This document shows positions 37,351 through 50,120 of a DNA stretch of 64,000 bases, one piece after another. The stretch is from Anopheles merus (taxonomy: Eukaryota; Arthropoda; Insecta; Diptera; Culicidae), in the NCBI RefSeq assembly GCF_017562075.2, contig NC_054085.1:11130259-11194258 (forward strand), read 5' to 3'. Position numbers and translations under genes: made by a program. The notes under the pieces were generated by a model that worked only from the letters and a program-made list of their open reading frames with translations, had not been told where the DNA came from and made no database searches. Position 1 is the stretch's first letter. The number at the start of each line of letters is the position of its first letter.

Positions 37351-40240
37351 TTTGTGCGACAACCACTGTGATTGATAAATTCAAGCCCGCACTTTCCATT
37401 TCCCTATTCCACACTTTCCCCGGCACACACGAAAAGTGCCCGTATCCCTTCATGCAATACTGCCCCATCCCATACCTGCATACTGCCGAAAAGGGTGCTC
37501 GGGACCGTGCGGGCATTTTCGGTGCAGGTGTGGTCCCGCATGCGGTGGCGGCCAGCACACCAAGTGTGAGAAAATTATGACCCACCACGAGCACGTTTGT
37601 CCTTATGTGTGTGTGCGTGTTGTGTGGGATCGGCGTGAAACCGAAAGCCAGACCTGACCGTACCAGACCCGACCGAAAATTGCTGCGGTTCGGACAGGCC
37701 GGGGGAGCCATCCATGCCGTCCAAAGTTGGCACACCATCACTCAATAATGGCGTAGCGGAACCCCGTTTCTGCACTGCAATTGTTCCCGGGGTGTGTGTG
37801 TGTGTGTGCGCCAATAGTGTGAGTGCCGATTACAACATACCGGAATGCTATTAATATATTGCTGAACTGTGGTTTACAGGCGCTTCCTGCGCGGACGTGT
37901 CCCTGTCCGTGTGCTCCCGCGTTTGGCGCCCCAATATCCGACGCTGGAGCATACTCTGGAACACAGGCGACCCGATGTACGACGAAAGGTGTGGAAACCA
38001 GACGCAGGAGGAGGCGGCGGTGCGAATGACCGGTGGGCCAACCGTGGTGCCCCCAAACTGCTGTGCGACCAATGATTAATTACGCCATTTCTATCGGTTC
38101 GGCACAGTCGGTGTGTGCTGCCCCTGTGCGCGAACTTCTCCTCCAATTCCAGAAAGCCATTAAGGAAGTCTGCCGAGTCTTGAAATAAGTTGTCAACGAA
38201 AGACTAAAGCCGAAGACATCTTTAGCACTTTATAAAACGGATTTGTTTTCAATTTGTTTTGAAGTAGTTTTTGGAAATATAAATGCTTCCCTTCCAATGA
38301 TGCTGAACAACTTCATTGACAGGAAATCTCCCTCCAGAAGAACTCCAGAAAAACTCTCTCTCTCTCTGTCTCTCGCTCCCCAGTGAGCAGATAATTAAGA
38401 TTCTTATCGTCTGGCTCATCCAACCGCAACCATGATTTCATCAAGTGCATCACCTGTCCAGCACTGGCCCAGAACGTCAATCCGGAAATTGAGGATCGTC
38501 CCGTGACCAGCCACAGGCACACTCACGCAAAACCCTCCAAGCCGAACGTTCTGGGAGAGGAGCATGCTTTCTTCGGGGCAACAAAAGCATCGTTAGTGCA
38601 CCTGTCAACATCAGGTTCCCACCGGGGGATGCGGGTTACAGTGTCTCTGACAGGATTCTCTGCTGTTGCTGCTGCTGCTGCTCGGAAATACTGCTTCCCG
38701 ACCGATCAGCGGCAACATCCATTAAGGGTAAGTACACCGTTGCTCCCCAAGTTACTGCTCAATCTCCAACGTTTTCGTCCATGCCAGCGTGGCTATCATC
38801 GCATCAGCATCATCATCATCATCATCATAGTCCAAGGACAGTAAGGACAGCAAACTTCCCCGGGCACATGGGGGCTAAAGGCACTGCCCGCAATACAAGC
38901 ACACGTACATTCCGGACATTGTTCTGTTCGGTAGCGCCGAAGTTCTCGGCAAAGCAACCACCACCACCACCGTTGGTTCTCCGCATCCTTCTTAATCTTC
39001 TACAAAAGCACCATCGCAGGTAAAGCCTTTTCCGCCAAACTCAATTTCCCACAGGTATTGCACAACCTACACACACTCACCATTGTGTGCATCCGGCGTG
39101 AGGTAGCCAACTTTTCCGAAAACATTTTCTTGGAGGACCTGGACTCGGTGGAAGGACTTTCGCCGGGGTTTTAAGGCGATTGGTGGTGTTGGCCGGGAAC
39201 GGTATTGTGTGCGCAAAACTTTCACTTACACACACACACACATAGACGTGTTTGGCCATGTCGGTCGTTCATGGTTGGGCGGGGAGAAGAAAAGTGGAGC
39301 TGGTGAAAGAACAAAAATCTCCAATTCCATTAACAATTTTTTAGTGGTCACAGGTGTCCCGAACACACGCTGCAGCTGGTACCTGGTATTGTGGCATCGT
39401 TTGCTTCTCACTCTTACTTTATCTCTGTTTCGCTCTATCTCACTTTGAAACCAACCTTTCTGCTGCATGCTTATTGTACGTCGTGGTTCGAAGAGTGTTC
39501 CCTCTTTTCCCCGGCGTCCAACGTGGCCAACCACCAGCCAACTCCCAATCACACGCAGTCCGTCTCTGCAGCTCGAACAGTCGTGTCCGTAACGGAAAGG
39601 CTGGCTGGCGGAAGGCATCTTCACCGACGAAGATGGATGTGTACACGTGTATGTGCGCGAGCGATAGGAGGAAAACTCTCCCAAGCCCAAGCCGGTAACA
39701 GCGCGACGAACAAAACGAAGGACCAAGTCTCCCCGCCCTTCCATGAGTTTTCTTTCCGACTGTGGTTTTGCTTCTGTGATCACCTCGACTCTCCCACACG
39801 GTGTATATGTCTGTGTTTCGATGATAAAGACGATCCTGGACATTTGGGAGCAGCTGAAGCCGAAGAAAGAAAAGACAAATTGAGATGGCACTTAAGCTGT
39901 CGATACATTATTGCACCGGGGGGGAATGGGTACTGCCTGGTTGGATGCCGTACGCCGGTGGATTATTCCCTTCGAGGCGATGACCGAGTTTTCAGTGTTA
40001 TTGGAGTGGAGGAGCAAGCACATGCAGGTTGGTGGTAAACAGTGCTTAGTTTTCCCATGATCTGAAAATTTGAGAACAACTACTCTCCGTTTCATCCCAG
40101 ACCGGGCCAGGTGTGTCCGAGTCCATGTGTTGGGATAAATGTTTGCAGCGACGAGCAATGCATGGGTCACGCTTGAGGTCAAAGGCGGAAAGTTGTTGGA
40201 GAATTTAAATCTGATTAGCAGTTGGAACAAGGCGTGATTT
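37351..40240. other. GC-richer noncoding block with possible splice signals
   Basis: Simple repeats: (GT) at 37792-37808, CTG at 38658-38681, CAT at 38807-38828 and CA at 39230-39242. Around 38384-39019 there are acceptor- and donor-like signals and a 60-bp intron-like segment (see findings), but no frame is convincing enough to call an exon. Frames of 215-221 codons on both strands at 39.2-40.0 kb oppose each other and are rejected. Confidence 0.45.
38807..38828. repeat. (CAT)n trinucleotide repeat
   Basis: Seven consecutive CAT units. Depending on frame it would encode His or Ile runs. Confidence 0.9.
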
Positions 40241-40740
40241 GCATTTTACCGATGCAATCTTTTCTTGGACATAAAACAAATACAGAATGTTGGGAAAAAA
40301 GATACAATACATCCAAGATAATTGTCGTTAAAATACCAACAAAATTTCTGTAAAGTCCTTAGATTCGCAAACACATGTTCTATGAAAACATTGACTAAAA
40401 ATTTGAAATCAACTGAAAGTTGAATTTTTAATTAAAGAAAAACAATTTAAAATAACTTTCCGTACCTTCACGTGTCTTCTGCGATACTAGGTTTAAACAT
40501 GGATAACGTTTAATTAAAAAGAGTTATTTAAAAACACATGAAAGAGCAAATTACTTATTTTTTTCTATTTTATAAGGTATTTCCATCCTAAGGGATAACA
40601 TAAAACAACAGTATAATTTCCTCTTCTGTAGCATCGATTGCTCATGTACTTTTAAAATTCAAAAGACATTTTCTGAATCTTTTGATCAAACTCCTCCAAA
40701 CCATCGCGCATTATCAGTCATTCAACATTTATTGCTTACA
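40241..40740. other. AT-rich linker
   Basis: Nothing recognised. Confidence 0.4.
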
Positions 40741-41550
40741 AATTGAACAAACGACAGAAAACGGTTCAGCGCCAGATCGGTTAAGCTTTCCCTTACGCTT
40801 TGATCCTCCGATTACATAACCCCCGCACCCTTCCCCACCAACACAATCCGGTAGCTCCGGTAGCCATCGTTCATCGGTAGCACTCCGCCGACAGAACTGC
40901 CACAATCTTTATTTGTGTTTTATTAAATCAAGGGCCTTATTATTCGTCGGGAAATTGTTTCTCGCATGTGCGCAAAGCATGTGCTTCCGCTGCACGGATT
41001 TGAGTGGCCGCTTTCGTGACCCATGTGGATAAACTCCCACGGAGCTGTCCCGGCGTCCAAGGAAGTGGTCCTCCTGCGGAGGTTCACCCCCTCGGGGCTT
41101 GTACGAACAAAAGACAAGACAGGCGAGAGCGAAACCATCTCGGGTAGCGTGTCGTTTTTCGTGCCTGAGCATGCTGTCTGTTCAGGGGCATGAGCGCATC
41201 CTTCTGGCCGTACTGTGCGCACACGTGTGTGTGTGTCTGTGTGCGTGTAAAAGAGCATATGTTGCATAATTTACATCTGTGACACATCTTGCGACGGAAT
41301 GGCGAACGATGGAGGACGACAACTCCTTGCTCCTCGTAGGCGGAGAAGCAATACAAGCTGCTCTAGCGATGCTGTTGCTGAAGTGTATTGTTTTTGGGGA
41401 CAAAATTTTGAAACAGAAAGGAAAATGGCTGCAAGGATACATTCGATGGAGTTTCATTTTCATCGATTAATCAACACAAAAGGAAAGGAAAACGCACAGT
41501 ACCAACTAATTGGCTCGTCGTTTTCGTCCTTTTATCGACACAAACTCACA

Positions 41551-41582
<32 letters not shown>

Positions 41583-42330
41583 TTAGCCTTCCATTGTTCA
41601 TAGTCGAAAGCATTTTTCGCTAAACAAGCTAAACTACAAAAGCGATTAGCCGTGATTTGATCAGCAAACTATTGATCTAGTGCGCTGCTTAAGCTCGTGT
41701 TTGCTCCCTCCAAACGGCTCGCCCCCTCGCTCGCTGCTAGTCAATCTTAAACCACCGGCCCAAAACCCCCACAACACACACACAAGCCCATTGCCACCCG
41801 CCCGATATCGACACAGCACCAGGAATGACCAGATTGAAATAATGGTCACAATTACGGCCATTAATGGCCGCGACGGGCCGATTTAATGAGCCCCAAAAGC
41901 GTGCGTTTCCGACGACCGATGTTTACCGAAATTGTTATTTACCATGCACCACATACCGGGCCGGAAAAGCGGGTTGGATAGGGAAGATGGGAGCTAGACC
42001 CAGAATGCCAGGATCCCATTGTTACGCGCACGCCGCACAATCCCACGAGGATTTCAATGCGCGCGAGCCTTTCCGGCTGCAACCATTCCCACAGTCATTA
42101 AAACGAGAACGAACGAACGAACGAACGACTGAACGAGAGTGGACGACCACGGCGGAATGTCCTGTATTTGGTTGGGGATGGTGGTGTGCGAGGAAAGTGA
42201 GTGTGGGTATGTAAAGACGCCCGTAAAAGCTACCAGTATGATAGTCAGGCGCGTGATAGAGGATCTTATTTTCCTAAGGTTTGGTTTCGGCGTGAAAGCT
42301 TTTGGAGCGAAAAAGAGGCAATATTTTGTA
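40741..42330. other. GC-richer noncoding block
   Basis: Includes a GT tract (41224-41240), the CA repeat listed separately, a GAAC tetranucleotide run (42107-42127) and a perfect 16-bp palindrome (41855-41870, see findings). No gene supported. Confidence 0.45.
41555..41582. repeat. (CA)14 microsatellite
   Basis: An uninterrupted CA run, preceded by CA-rich imperfect sequence. Confidence 0.93.
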
Positions 42331-42910
42331 TCAATTTGATGCAAATATATCGGAACATTATCAGAAACAATTTTATTTTGTACATTTTTTTTAACTTAAC
42401 CAATAGGTTACACTACCTTTCATGAAATAGGTTTAAAAATACTACTTGAAATAAATAAACGATTAGTTTATTCTTCAAATACGTAGTTAATGCATTCCAC
42501 AGATTATTCCGAATTATTAGAATATATCGTTTTGCGGATAAAATACCTCTAAAGTATGAGTAATTTTTATAGACATTGATAATTCTGCAGCTAGTAGCTC
42601 ACAAAAACAGAGTTTTATTGTTTTTTTATGCGTAGGATATTTCAATAATTACTCATTTTTCTCGTCACACTAATTCAAAAACTAACAAGTGTCTCAAAAT
42701 GACCAAATAAATCATTGTTTGTCAACGAACGCAAAGAATTGCATACCTCTAGGCGCAAATTTTTTGGATTATCCTAGAAGGATTCTTTTAAGTAAATAAT
42801 AACATAAATTTAGGCGCAACAGTTTGAGTAACTTCTTGTTGTTAACTGTGCAAATTAATAAATTAATTAACGAATTTAAAAGCATGTTTATATGAGTAAA
42901 AAGCACACAA
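42331..42910. other. AT-rich linker
   Basis: Nothing recognised. Confidence 0.4.
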
Positions 42911-44890
42911 AAAATGCATTTTGCAACTCACTTAATGCTTCAACCCTTTCAGCGTCATCCCAAAAAATGCAATCCAATCGTTTGTTTGCAAAACAAACAA
43001 ACCGAGCAGCGCATTGCAACTGTGCTGCAACACCACACACCTCAGAACGACCAAATTTCTCTTAAAATCCCACTCCACCCCACCGAACAGCTTTATTTTG
43101 CTGCTGGTGTGCATCTTACGGCGGGCAACTACGCAATACCAAACGTCAACTGCACCGTACATCACTGGGCAGGGGGTTACCGGGAAGCGGCCCGGAATTT
43201 CTTTCCGGCCACCGCCCTGATAAGACCGAAAACCGCCTACGCACGTTACGCATGTTCCCTCGCTAGAGTCGATGCGTACATTAGCCTTCGTCCTTAGGGG
43301 CAGCAATGTACGGCACCGTATGCACAACGGTGGTGTTGTCATTTCGCCCGCACTTGCACAATGTTTGTCTCGCACGGTGAGTTTCGGGAGGCTCGGGGTA
43401 CGGCATAGGTTTTAGGGTAAGTCCCGCATACTCCACGAGCAAAAAAACACACACCACGGCTCACGGGAGAAATAATGGAAGCTTAAGCAGGATAAACTCG
43501 CCGCACTCCGCAGTCTACTTTGCGCTGGCAATTTTGTGTGGAAGGGAGGCCAGTTTTTCGGTTGTCTGCATCCGGCCGGCCTTCCCAAACATTGCTCGGT
43601 GCTTGTGTGTCGCGCTTGGGTGCGTTTTGTCTGTTTTTCTGTGCAACCCGGGACGGGCCTGCGTGTGTCTGCATTGAAGAAGAGGGGATGGGATGCACAC
43701 GGGCACTTGTTATCGGCAGTTCGCGCTCGCTCGGGAAAATGCGGGAAAGCAAAATCAAAGCAGCTATCTCTTCCAACCCGGATGAGGAACGTCCCCAAAC
43801 AATCGTGAGGAAGAGGACGTCCGTTCGTGAACAGAGTGACAACAGTAGTAGTGGTAGCAGCAGCAACAGAGCAGCAACAACACGTCAAAAGACGGGAACC
43901 ATTCCGTATGCCTTTTGTCAACTCTTGCCACTTTCCCAGCTCCGAACGGGGGGTGGGAAGAAGATGGAATAGCTCAAGGATATGGTGGTCCCTGCTTCGG
44001 CTGTGCCCTCTCGCCCGTGAGAGCTATCGGCACATTTTCAAGATAGCTGCACCCGCAGCCTGCACGAGAACAGCCCCAACGGAGACGAGCGTGGCGCTTG
44101 GGTACCGTGTACCATCAGCCAGGTTGTTTGCTTTGGGTTGCCGTTTTGCCGAGCCGTCCCGGAAGCCTTAGAAGCCGTGGCACAACGTGGTGCACTCCGA
44201 TGGGTGCATTCCCGGACGAATGCACATACGCTGGGATATCTCTCACTATCTAGCGTGTGTCTTGTTGTTTCTAGCGTCCGGCGTCCGAAGCGTCCAAGCC
44301 CCTGGACGATGTTCGGCTATTTTGGGTTTTACCCGGGCCGTAGATACGGATCTGCGGGTAGACGGTCTACGCAGCTTCGGAACCTCGTCTTGTGCTTCCA
44401 AAAACACAGCTAAGGAAACATTAACCGAGCGGGAATCGTGTCCACCAGTAAGGTCTTTGCATCTGTGCGAGCCTCCAAAAGACCGCACGAACATTGGAAG
44501 GAGTGGTGCACGTTTGCATATTAGGTTTTTTTGGGTATGTGTGTGTGTGTGTGTGGAAGGCTCGCGATGAATTTGCTCAGCCGACTAGAGCGGCCAGAAA
44601 CAACAAAACCGGATGCATCTCAAACATGCGTCTGCGGCGAATATGTCGAGTGCCGAGCACTTGGCCCAAGCACTCGCATTGCACTTTCTGTTGCCTCTGA
44701 GACAACACCGCACGCACTAAACTAAACGGTTGTTGTTTTTTTCGAAAAAGACCAAATTTTTTGGCAGGTAAGACTCGTATGCACACGGTGCTTTGCAAAC
44801 AGAAAATGGGTTTTTTTTTTTTGGTAGCAGAAACAAGATGCGTGCAGGTTCCGGTTGCTGTGCATTCTGGAGGAAAAGGTTGCATTAGTC
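42911..44890. other. GC-richer noncoding block
   Basis: Holds (GT) at 44537-44555 and a T12 run ending at 44822. AGCAGCAACAGAGCAGCAACAA-like sequence lies near 43857. A 169-codon minus frame (43412-43921) overlaps equally long plus frames and is not called. Confidence 0.45.
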
Positions 44891-45620
44891 TAGCTACCGA
44901 ACGGACCTAAGGGTGATTCTAAGGCTATTATGGTCAGCAGGATATACTCGGGTATGTTCCCAGAATTCTAAGCACTGTTGATTTTGAGGCTCCTCTAGCA
45001 ATCATATCACGAGTAGCCAGCAGCTATTTTAAAATTAGAAAACGGCCATTTGTTGGATCTCTAGCTGAGGGATATCTTCAGCTTTTGAGCTTGGAAATTG
45101 TGGCTTGAAATGACAAAATTATCATTCTAGTTTGTTTGATTCTATTTGGATTTTGGATTTGGAGACATGTTTTAGTGTTATCTAAAAGATCTTTATGTCC
45201 TGTAATGAGAAATCTATGTTTTTTTTTCTATTACTTATAGTTATGTTAAACATTTCTGATTTATAAGACATTTTGTTGGTTAGTTGGTGGTAAAATCAGA
45301 CGCTTGAATTCTTGGGGTATTTTGGTTAGAAAATCCAATACCTGAAAACTTTATCCAATGATTTGATTTCATGTACGAACTCGCTATTTTGCTTTGCCTT
45401 TCTTATCAGCGTCATCTTTCTTGTATTTCAATACAACACAAAGTAGCAATTTCATGACCTAATCTGCAGTCCAACATTTTCTTTGATGGTTTTAAGATTG
45501 TGAACCTGATATTATTTGAACTAATAGTACGTGTACTTAAGTAGACTTAAGAGATCGATATTGAGCTATTCTGTTTTCTGCTGATATTTCACATTCCTTG
45601 CCTCTTTCTCTGGCAAAAGT
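44891..45620. other. AT-rich linker
   Basis: Nothing recognised. Confidence 0.4.
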
Positions 45621-46110
45621 GCAAACGTTACCTACTGCTGCTCATACCCATCAGCATAATTCAATCACCAATTTGTCGTCGTGCGTCGTTGCAGACTTAC
45701 AGACGGAGGGCGCCCTCCATATATACACCAAACGCCATAAACGCGCGTAAAACCGTCACTTTCCGTGTCCGACAAACGGCAGGCCCGAGTTGGTGTGAAA
45801 ACCCAAACAAAAACAACATTAGCGTAACCGTCCCGTCCACTCTGTCCACACCGTGCAACCTCCCCCAGCAGCATGCTGCGGAGAAGGATGATGCTGCGAA
45901 CGTGCATGCGGCGAATGACTGGCAGCAGCATGTGATACGGCGCTGCAAATGTGAAGAAGCGCTTGCTAACGCCCCGAAACGATACGGAAGCTTTGACGGA
46001 GAGGGCGGGATGGTTTTTTGGTCGCGATTACGGTCGCGTGGTGGTGTGAGCGGCCGTTTTCGAAGGAAACGGTTCAACTGCAAAACGGCCCCATAACTGG
46101 TCGTAAGGTG
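45621..46110. other. Short GC-richer noncoding block
   Basis: Plus (135 codons) and minus (142 codons) frames cover the same bases. Neither has a recognisable domain. Confidence 0.4.
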
Positions 46111-47030
46111 TAAAAATACATTCAACTTAATTAACCGATATATGTCAATCGTAATTGCAGTCGTTGAACTTTGCTTGGGAAGAGGGGCGGAGACATGTTA
46201 ATAAACATGTTGGTGCAGAAAATATACATTAATTAAAAGGTTAAGGAAACCACGAAAGCCCTCCTGAAACGGAAATTTCAGTAGATTTATCCCTATCTTG
46301 TGTTTTTCAGGTTTTATAACATACAATTAAGTATATTTAATTTAATAACCAAAACCCAGAAATGATCAAACATCTTCAATTGATTCAATAGGATTAAAAC
46401 ATGACATAAAACGCAAGATACGATGTAGGAATGTAATACTAATAGATCAATGTAACAATATTGGCAACAAATATTTAAAATATTTTGCTTCGCATATTTG
46501 CCTCCCTAATAAAGCCATTGGGATGAATACCGTACCTAAACTAAACTTAACTTTACCATAAACTAAGCAAGAATTAAGTTTTTAAATCATATTTTAACAC
46601 ATTTTTTTCAGGTTTTCAATCGAAAGTTGACAAACCGTGATACTAACCTGAGAAACATTTCCAAAGTCTTTGGTCAAATTAGTCTTCAAATTAAAAATCT
46701 TAGGTTTTGTGTTTGAATTAAACAGTGTAATCTATTATCATACAATAAGTTTTTGTCTTATATTTCTGTTTTTTTTAAATCCCCGAACAATGTAAGGTAT
46801 TTGTTGAAATACCTATGTCTGCATAAATAGATGTCTGCATAAATTGGGACAGTTTTTCATTTTATTTTTATTTCAAACCTGAAGAACAATACTCGTTACA
46901 CACGGATTAGTACTACTGTATGCATACGTTAGTATGACCAACACAATTTTTCAAATTATTTACAAAGTAATACAAAAAAACGACAATACAACGCAAGTTG
47001 AAAAGTCATTGCTTTTCAGTTCACCTTTTA
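46111..47030. other. AT-rich linker
   Basis: Nothing recognised. Confidence 0.4.
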
Positions 47031-48660
47031 CCCCCTAATCCAACTATCTATTGGTCAACAGCTTGGTACGCAAAAAGGAAAGGAAGAGAAGGAAAAGAAA
47101 AGGATCACCACCACGTGGGATAAATACTCACAAACACACACATACAGGACAAGGCCGTTTGCTGCCATACGCACGGCATGTGTATCGGGCAGCATGTGCA
47201 CAGAACGGCCCCGGAAAACGGACCCATACGATGGAAGGCAAAGATGCACAGAACAAGAGCGCCTGTACAGGAGAACAGCTGAACGAAACGATGCTAAATT
47301 GCAGCACAACCGTTTCCGGGGGCACAGTTCGACAGTTTGGCTCAGCAGCAGCAGCAGCAGCAACAGCAGCTTGCTTGCTTGCTTGTGTTCGACGTTCGAC
47401 GGACACACAAATACACACTCACATACCGTCCCGTCCGGCTGATGCGCTCACGCCGCAAAACGGAGGGATAAAAAAGAACGAGTCGACGGGGAAGTCTGTC
47501 AACATATGATCACATAAATTTCGAACCCGATGCGAGAGACAGGTGTAAGTTAATGCGCCAGCGTGTCAGAGAAACGACCGTCTTCGGCGCTCCGTACACA
47601 ACCAGGGTGCTCCGAAGAGGTTCTCCCCAGAATTTCGGTGCTTTCTGAGGAACAGCTCCACTTTCTAATGGCCGCGCGGCCATGTACGTGACATCCGAGT
47701 TAGGTTCATTCCCTGCCAGAACGCAATCCAACGCATTAGAACAGATTCGGTTCGGGTAAAGGCAAAGGCCTCCCCAGTGTTCTAACCAGTTTCTAAAAAG
47801 CGATTAGTTTCAGCTTATACACACGGGGACGAGCGTCATTAGGTCCTAGGAATAGGAACCCACATCCCGTCAAGAAGCGAGGAGCATAATGTCTAACGGC
47901 AAACGGTATGACATTAAAGATGCAGACCATATAATGCATTGGATGGCGCCTTTTGGACAGGGGCATAGCGTCCAAGGAGAAGTCGAGCAGTCCCCTACAG
48001 GTCTCCAACCAACTCCAACGAACTCCTCCAACTTCCTCCAAGATTCTGAAATGCGCGCGCGAAACCAATCGGCCATCATTCCAAGACACACGTGCAGGCT
48101 TTCCCGTCGTCCCGGTCTTTTTTGGCGCGACCCGTACCCCCTCAACATCTCTCTTTACTTCCCCATAAACACCCTCAACCAAGCACTCCACGGTCCAGTG
48201 CAATGTAATGTTTTTGCACGATGTTTATTTTCGGTTGCGTGATGCACGGCAATCATCGACGGGCGAAGGAGTGACTCCTGCTTCCCCGAAGGTTGCCGAC
48301 TGGTCCATGGGGTGTACATACCCCATGTTTCGTAGAGCTATTAAACCCTTCCACCAAACCCCTTCCGACGTCTAGCGGGACGTCTTGGCGAATAGAAGAG
48401 GTTTGTGGGCAATAATAATCATCATACCACCCAAGCACCACTGTATTGCTGTGTGTGCCGCCGGTGGAATGCTCAGACATTCAGCAACGGGAGCCGATGC
48501 ATCCTGTATAGAGCAGTGTGTTCACAGCGCCAACTGCTTTGATTTATGGGCACCTAATCCGGTGACAGATGGAGGCGGCCGGTTTTAAGGGGCTCGGCTC
48601 GGAGACGAAGAAAAGTGTGTATGTAATTGGTTTGTTCTAATTTGAGAAAATTCCACCTAG

Positions 48661-48662
<2 letters not shown>
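47031..48662. other. GC-richer block with an unexplained ORF
   Basis: Contains a CA tract (47131-47146), the CAG repeat listed separately, and at 47500-48500 a stretch free of simple repeats whose texture differs from its neighbours. It includes a 117-codon ATG-started plus frame (47889-48242, see findings). An 8-bp-arm inverted repeat, CATGGGGT...ACCCCATG, lies near 48308. Confidence 0.4.
47343..47370. repeat. Imperfect (CAG)n trinucleotide repeat
   Basis: Nine CAG units with one CAA interruption. Confidence 0.88.

Positions 48663-48710
<48 letters not shown>
48663..48710. repeat. (AC)24 microsatellite
   Basis: An uninterrupted AC run, second in length only to the GT run at 3.9 kb. Confidence 0.95.
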
Positions 48711-48714
<4 letters not shown>

Positions 48715-48753
48715 GTACGCGTCGTTTGTATGGAGTTGATGGTTGACTCTTAC

Positions 48754-49586
48754 CTTTCTCGAAGTACTGGGGATGTTTCGCTCGTTCGATGAATCCTTGG
48801 AAGCAGTCCAACGGAAGGACTGGAAAACGGTTTGGTTTTATTGCGAACGAAAAGATGGTAGAACTTACACAAACACCCACTACTGTTCGAACGAAGGATA
48901 ACGACCGGTTTGCGAAGCTGGAGTAAACGCAGAGCGAACACAGAGAGAGAGAGAGAGAGAAAGACACTGAGAGCGTGATGGAACGCGCGCGCACGTGCTT
49001 CACCGGAAGGCGTTCTGGGTTTTTTTTTTTGGGGGGCTGAAACCGGCTACACCGACGACACCGGTAAAACTGGAAACAACACAGCGGAAACGGCACGAAT
49101 GGAACAGCTGATTGGCTTGTTGTTGGAAGAAGCCTCTTTCTCACCTCACAGCAAAAAAAACTCACAAATTTTGGACCAATCTTGGATCACTTTTAAGAGT
49201 ATTAGAAACGTTGATAGCGCAATGCTCAATCAAGAAACACTTGCTGTTCACAGCACTATTTACTAGGTCAACCAAAGCAGGTCTCTTCAAGCTTGCGGGC
49301 ACTTTCGAACTAACACAAACACTCACCCGGCCAGCTCACGTCGGGCTAATTGAACGCATCTGTCACCTTTTTTTTTGCAAACAACACTTGCGGGAGCGCG
49401 CAATTCTGTTCTGTTGCACTAGAAAACTCTTCGTCACGACATTAACACATCCGTGCTTTCTTGCACGGTTTCGTCGTTGGCCAAACTCGCGGCTTGCAAA
49501 GAACAACACACAAAAAAACGAACCTGAAAGAAGGCCTACTGCGATGACGACGCAGCTGTTTCCCTTTCTACGCTAGCCGGCAGACT
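48754..49586 (-). other. Candidate minus-strand leader: two exon-like pieces (not proven)
   Basis: On the minus strand an initiator-like TCAGTC (plus 49583-49588) is followed by about 420 bases that read like an insect 5' leader. The leader has only short upstream ATG frames and ends at a donor-like GTGAGT (plus 49160-49165). A second GTGAGT occurs at plus 49321-49326. An acceptor-like TTTTCCAG ends at plus 48820. It opens a 66-base exon-like piece (48754-48819), closed by AAAG/GTAAGAG, a strong donor. One frame of this piece is open and reads LPLDCFQGFIERAKHPQYFEK, which I do not recognise. The AC repeat and an AG tract (48942-48961) flank it. This is inference from signals alone; such signals also arise by chance. 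Confidence 0.25.
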
Positions 49587-50120
49587 GATGACGAACGGAC
49601 GCGCGCACCACCAGCTGGCGGCAGCATGTTGTGCGGCTGGCGAGATAATATGCGGTGTTGTGTGTAGGTACGTCTGATGCGGCACAGATGTTTGCCGCCC
49701 TCCGCCTTTACGAAACCGAACGCACCGAGCGCAAACTGTTTTGTGTGATGCTGCTGCCTGCTGTCTGCTGCTTCTACCACTGTTATAGCCGGCGAATAAG
49801 GAGAGCGAGAGAGCAGAAGTGCGCGTACCGGAACGGCACCGACCATCCGACACCGAAGACGAACACGGCGAGAATGCGCTCCCAGCGGTGTTCGCATGAG
49901 CATTGTACCCGGTCCTAACGTTTATGGAAAACGAGCCGCCGTCGCCGCCGCCTGTGTCGATGTGCAATCGCATGCGTCGAAAATTGGCCGCCTTTGGTGG
50001 GTGTTAGACGTGGACGGAACCGAATCGAGCCGAAGTAACCGAGTGCTTCGTTCGTTGAGCCGATTGGTCGAATACGAAAGAGATAGCAAATGAGTGATCG
50101 TATAGCGTCAGACTATGAAT
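49587..50120. other. GC-richer noncoding DNA upstream of the candidate leader
   Basis: Noncoding, with GCAGC-rich words and no TATA-like box in the 30 bases before the initiator-like site. Plus and minus frames overlap fully. Confidence 0.4.

Noticed and set aside
39226..40038. Opposing 215-codon (plus, 39391-40038) and 221-codon (minus, 39226-39891) frames
   Set aside because: Equal-length frames on opposite strands without domain, and a CA tract inside one end. No splice context was convincing.
43412..43921. 169-codon minus frame and overlapping plus frames of 150 and 90 codons
   Set aside because: All three cover the same bases, with low-complexity Cys/Thr/Val or Ser runs from a CAG/AGT-rich tract.
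48554..49165. 203-codon minus frame read as one gene
   Set aside because: It begins at a GTG, passes through the (AC)24 repeat and an AG tract, and crosses the splice-like sites. Only the short exon-like piece inside it is kept, as a tentative candidate.
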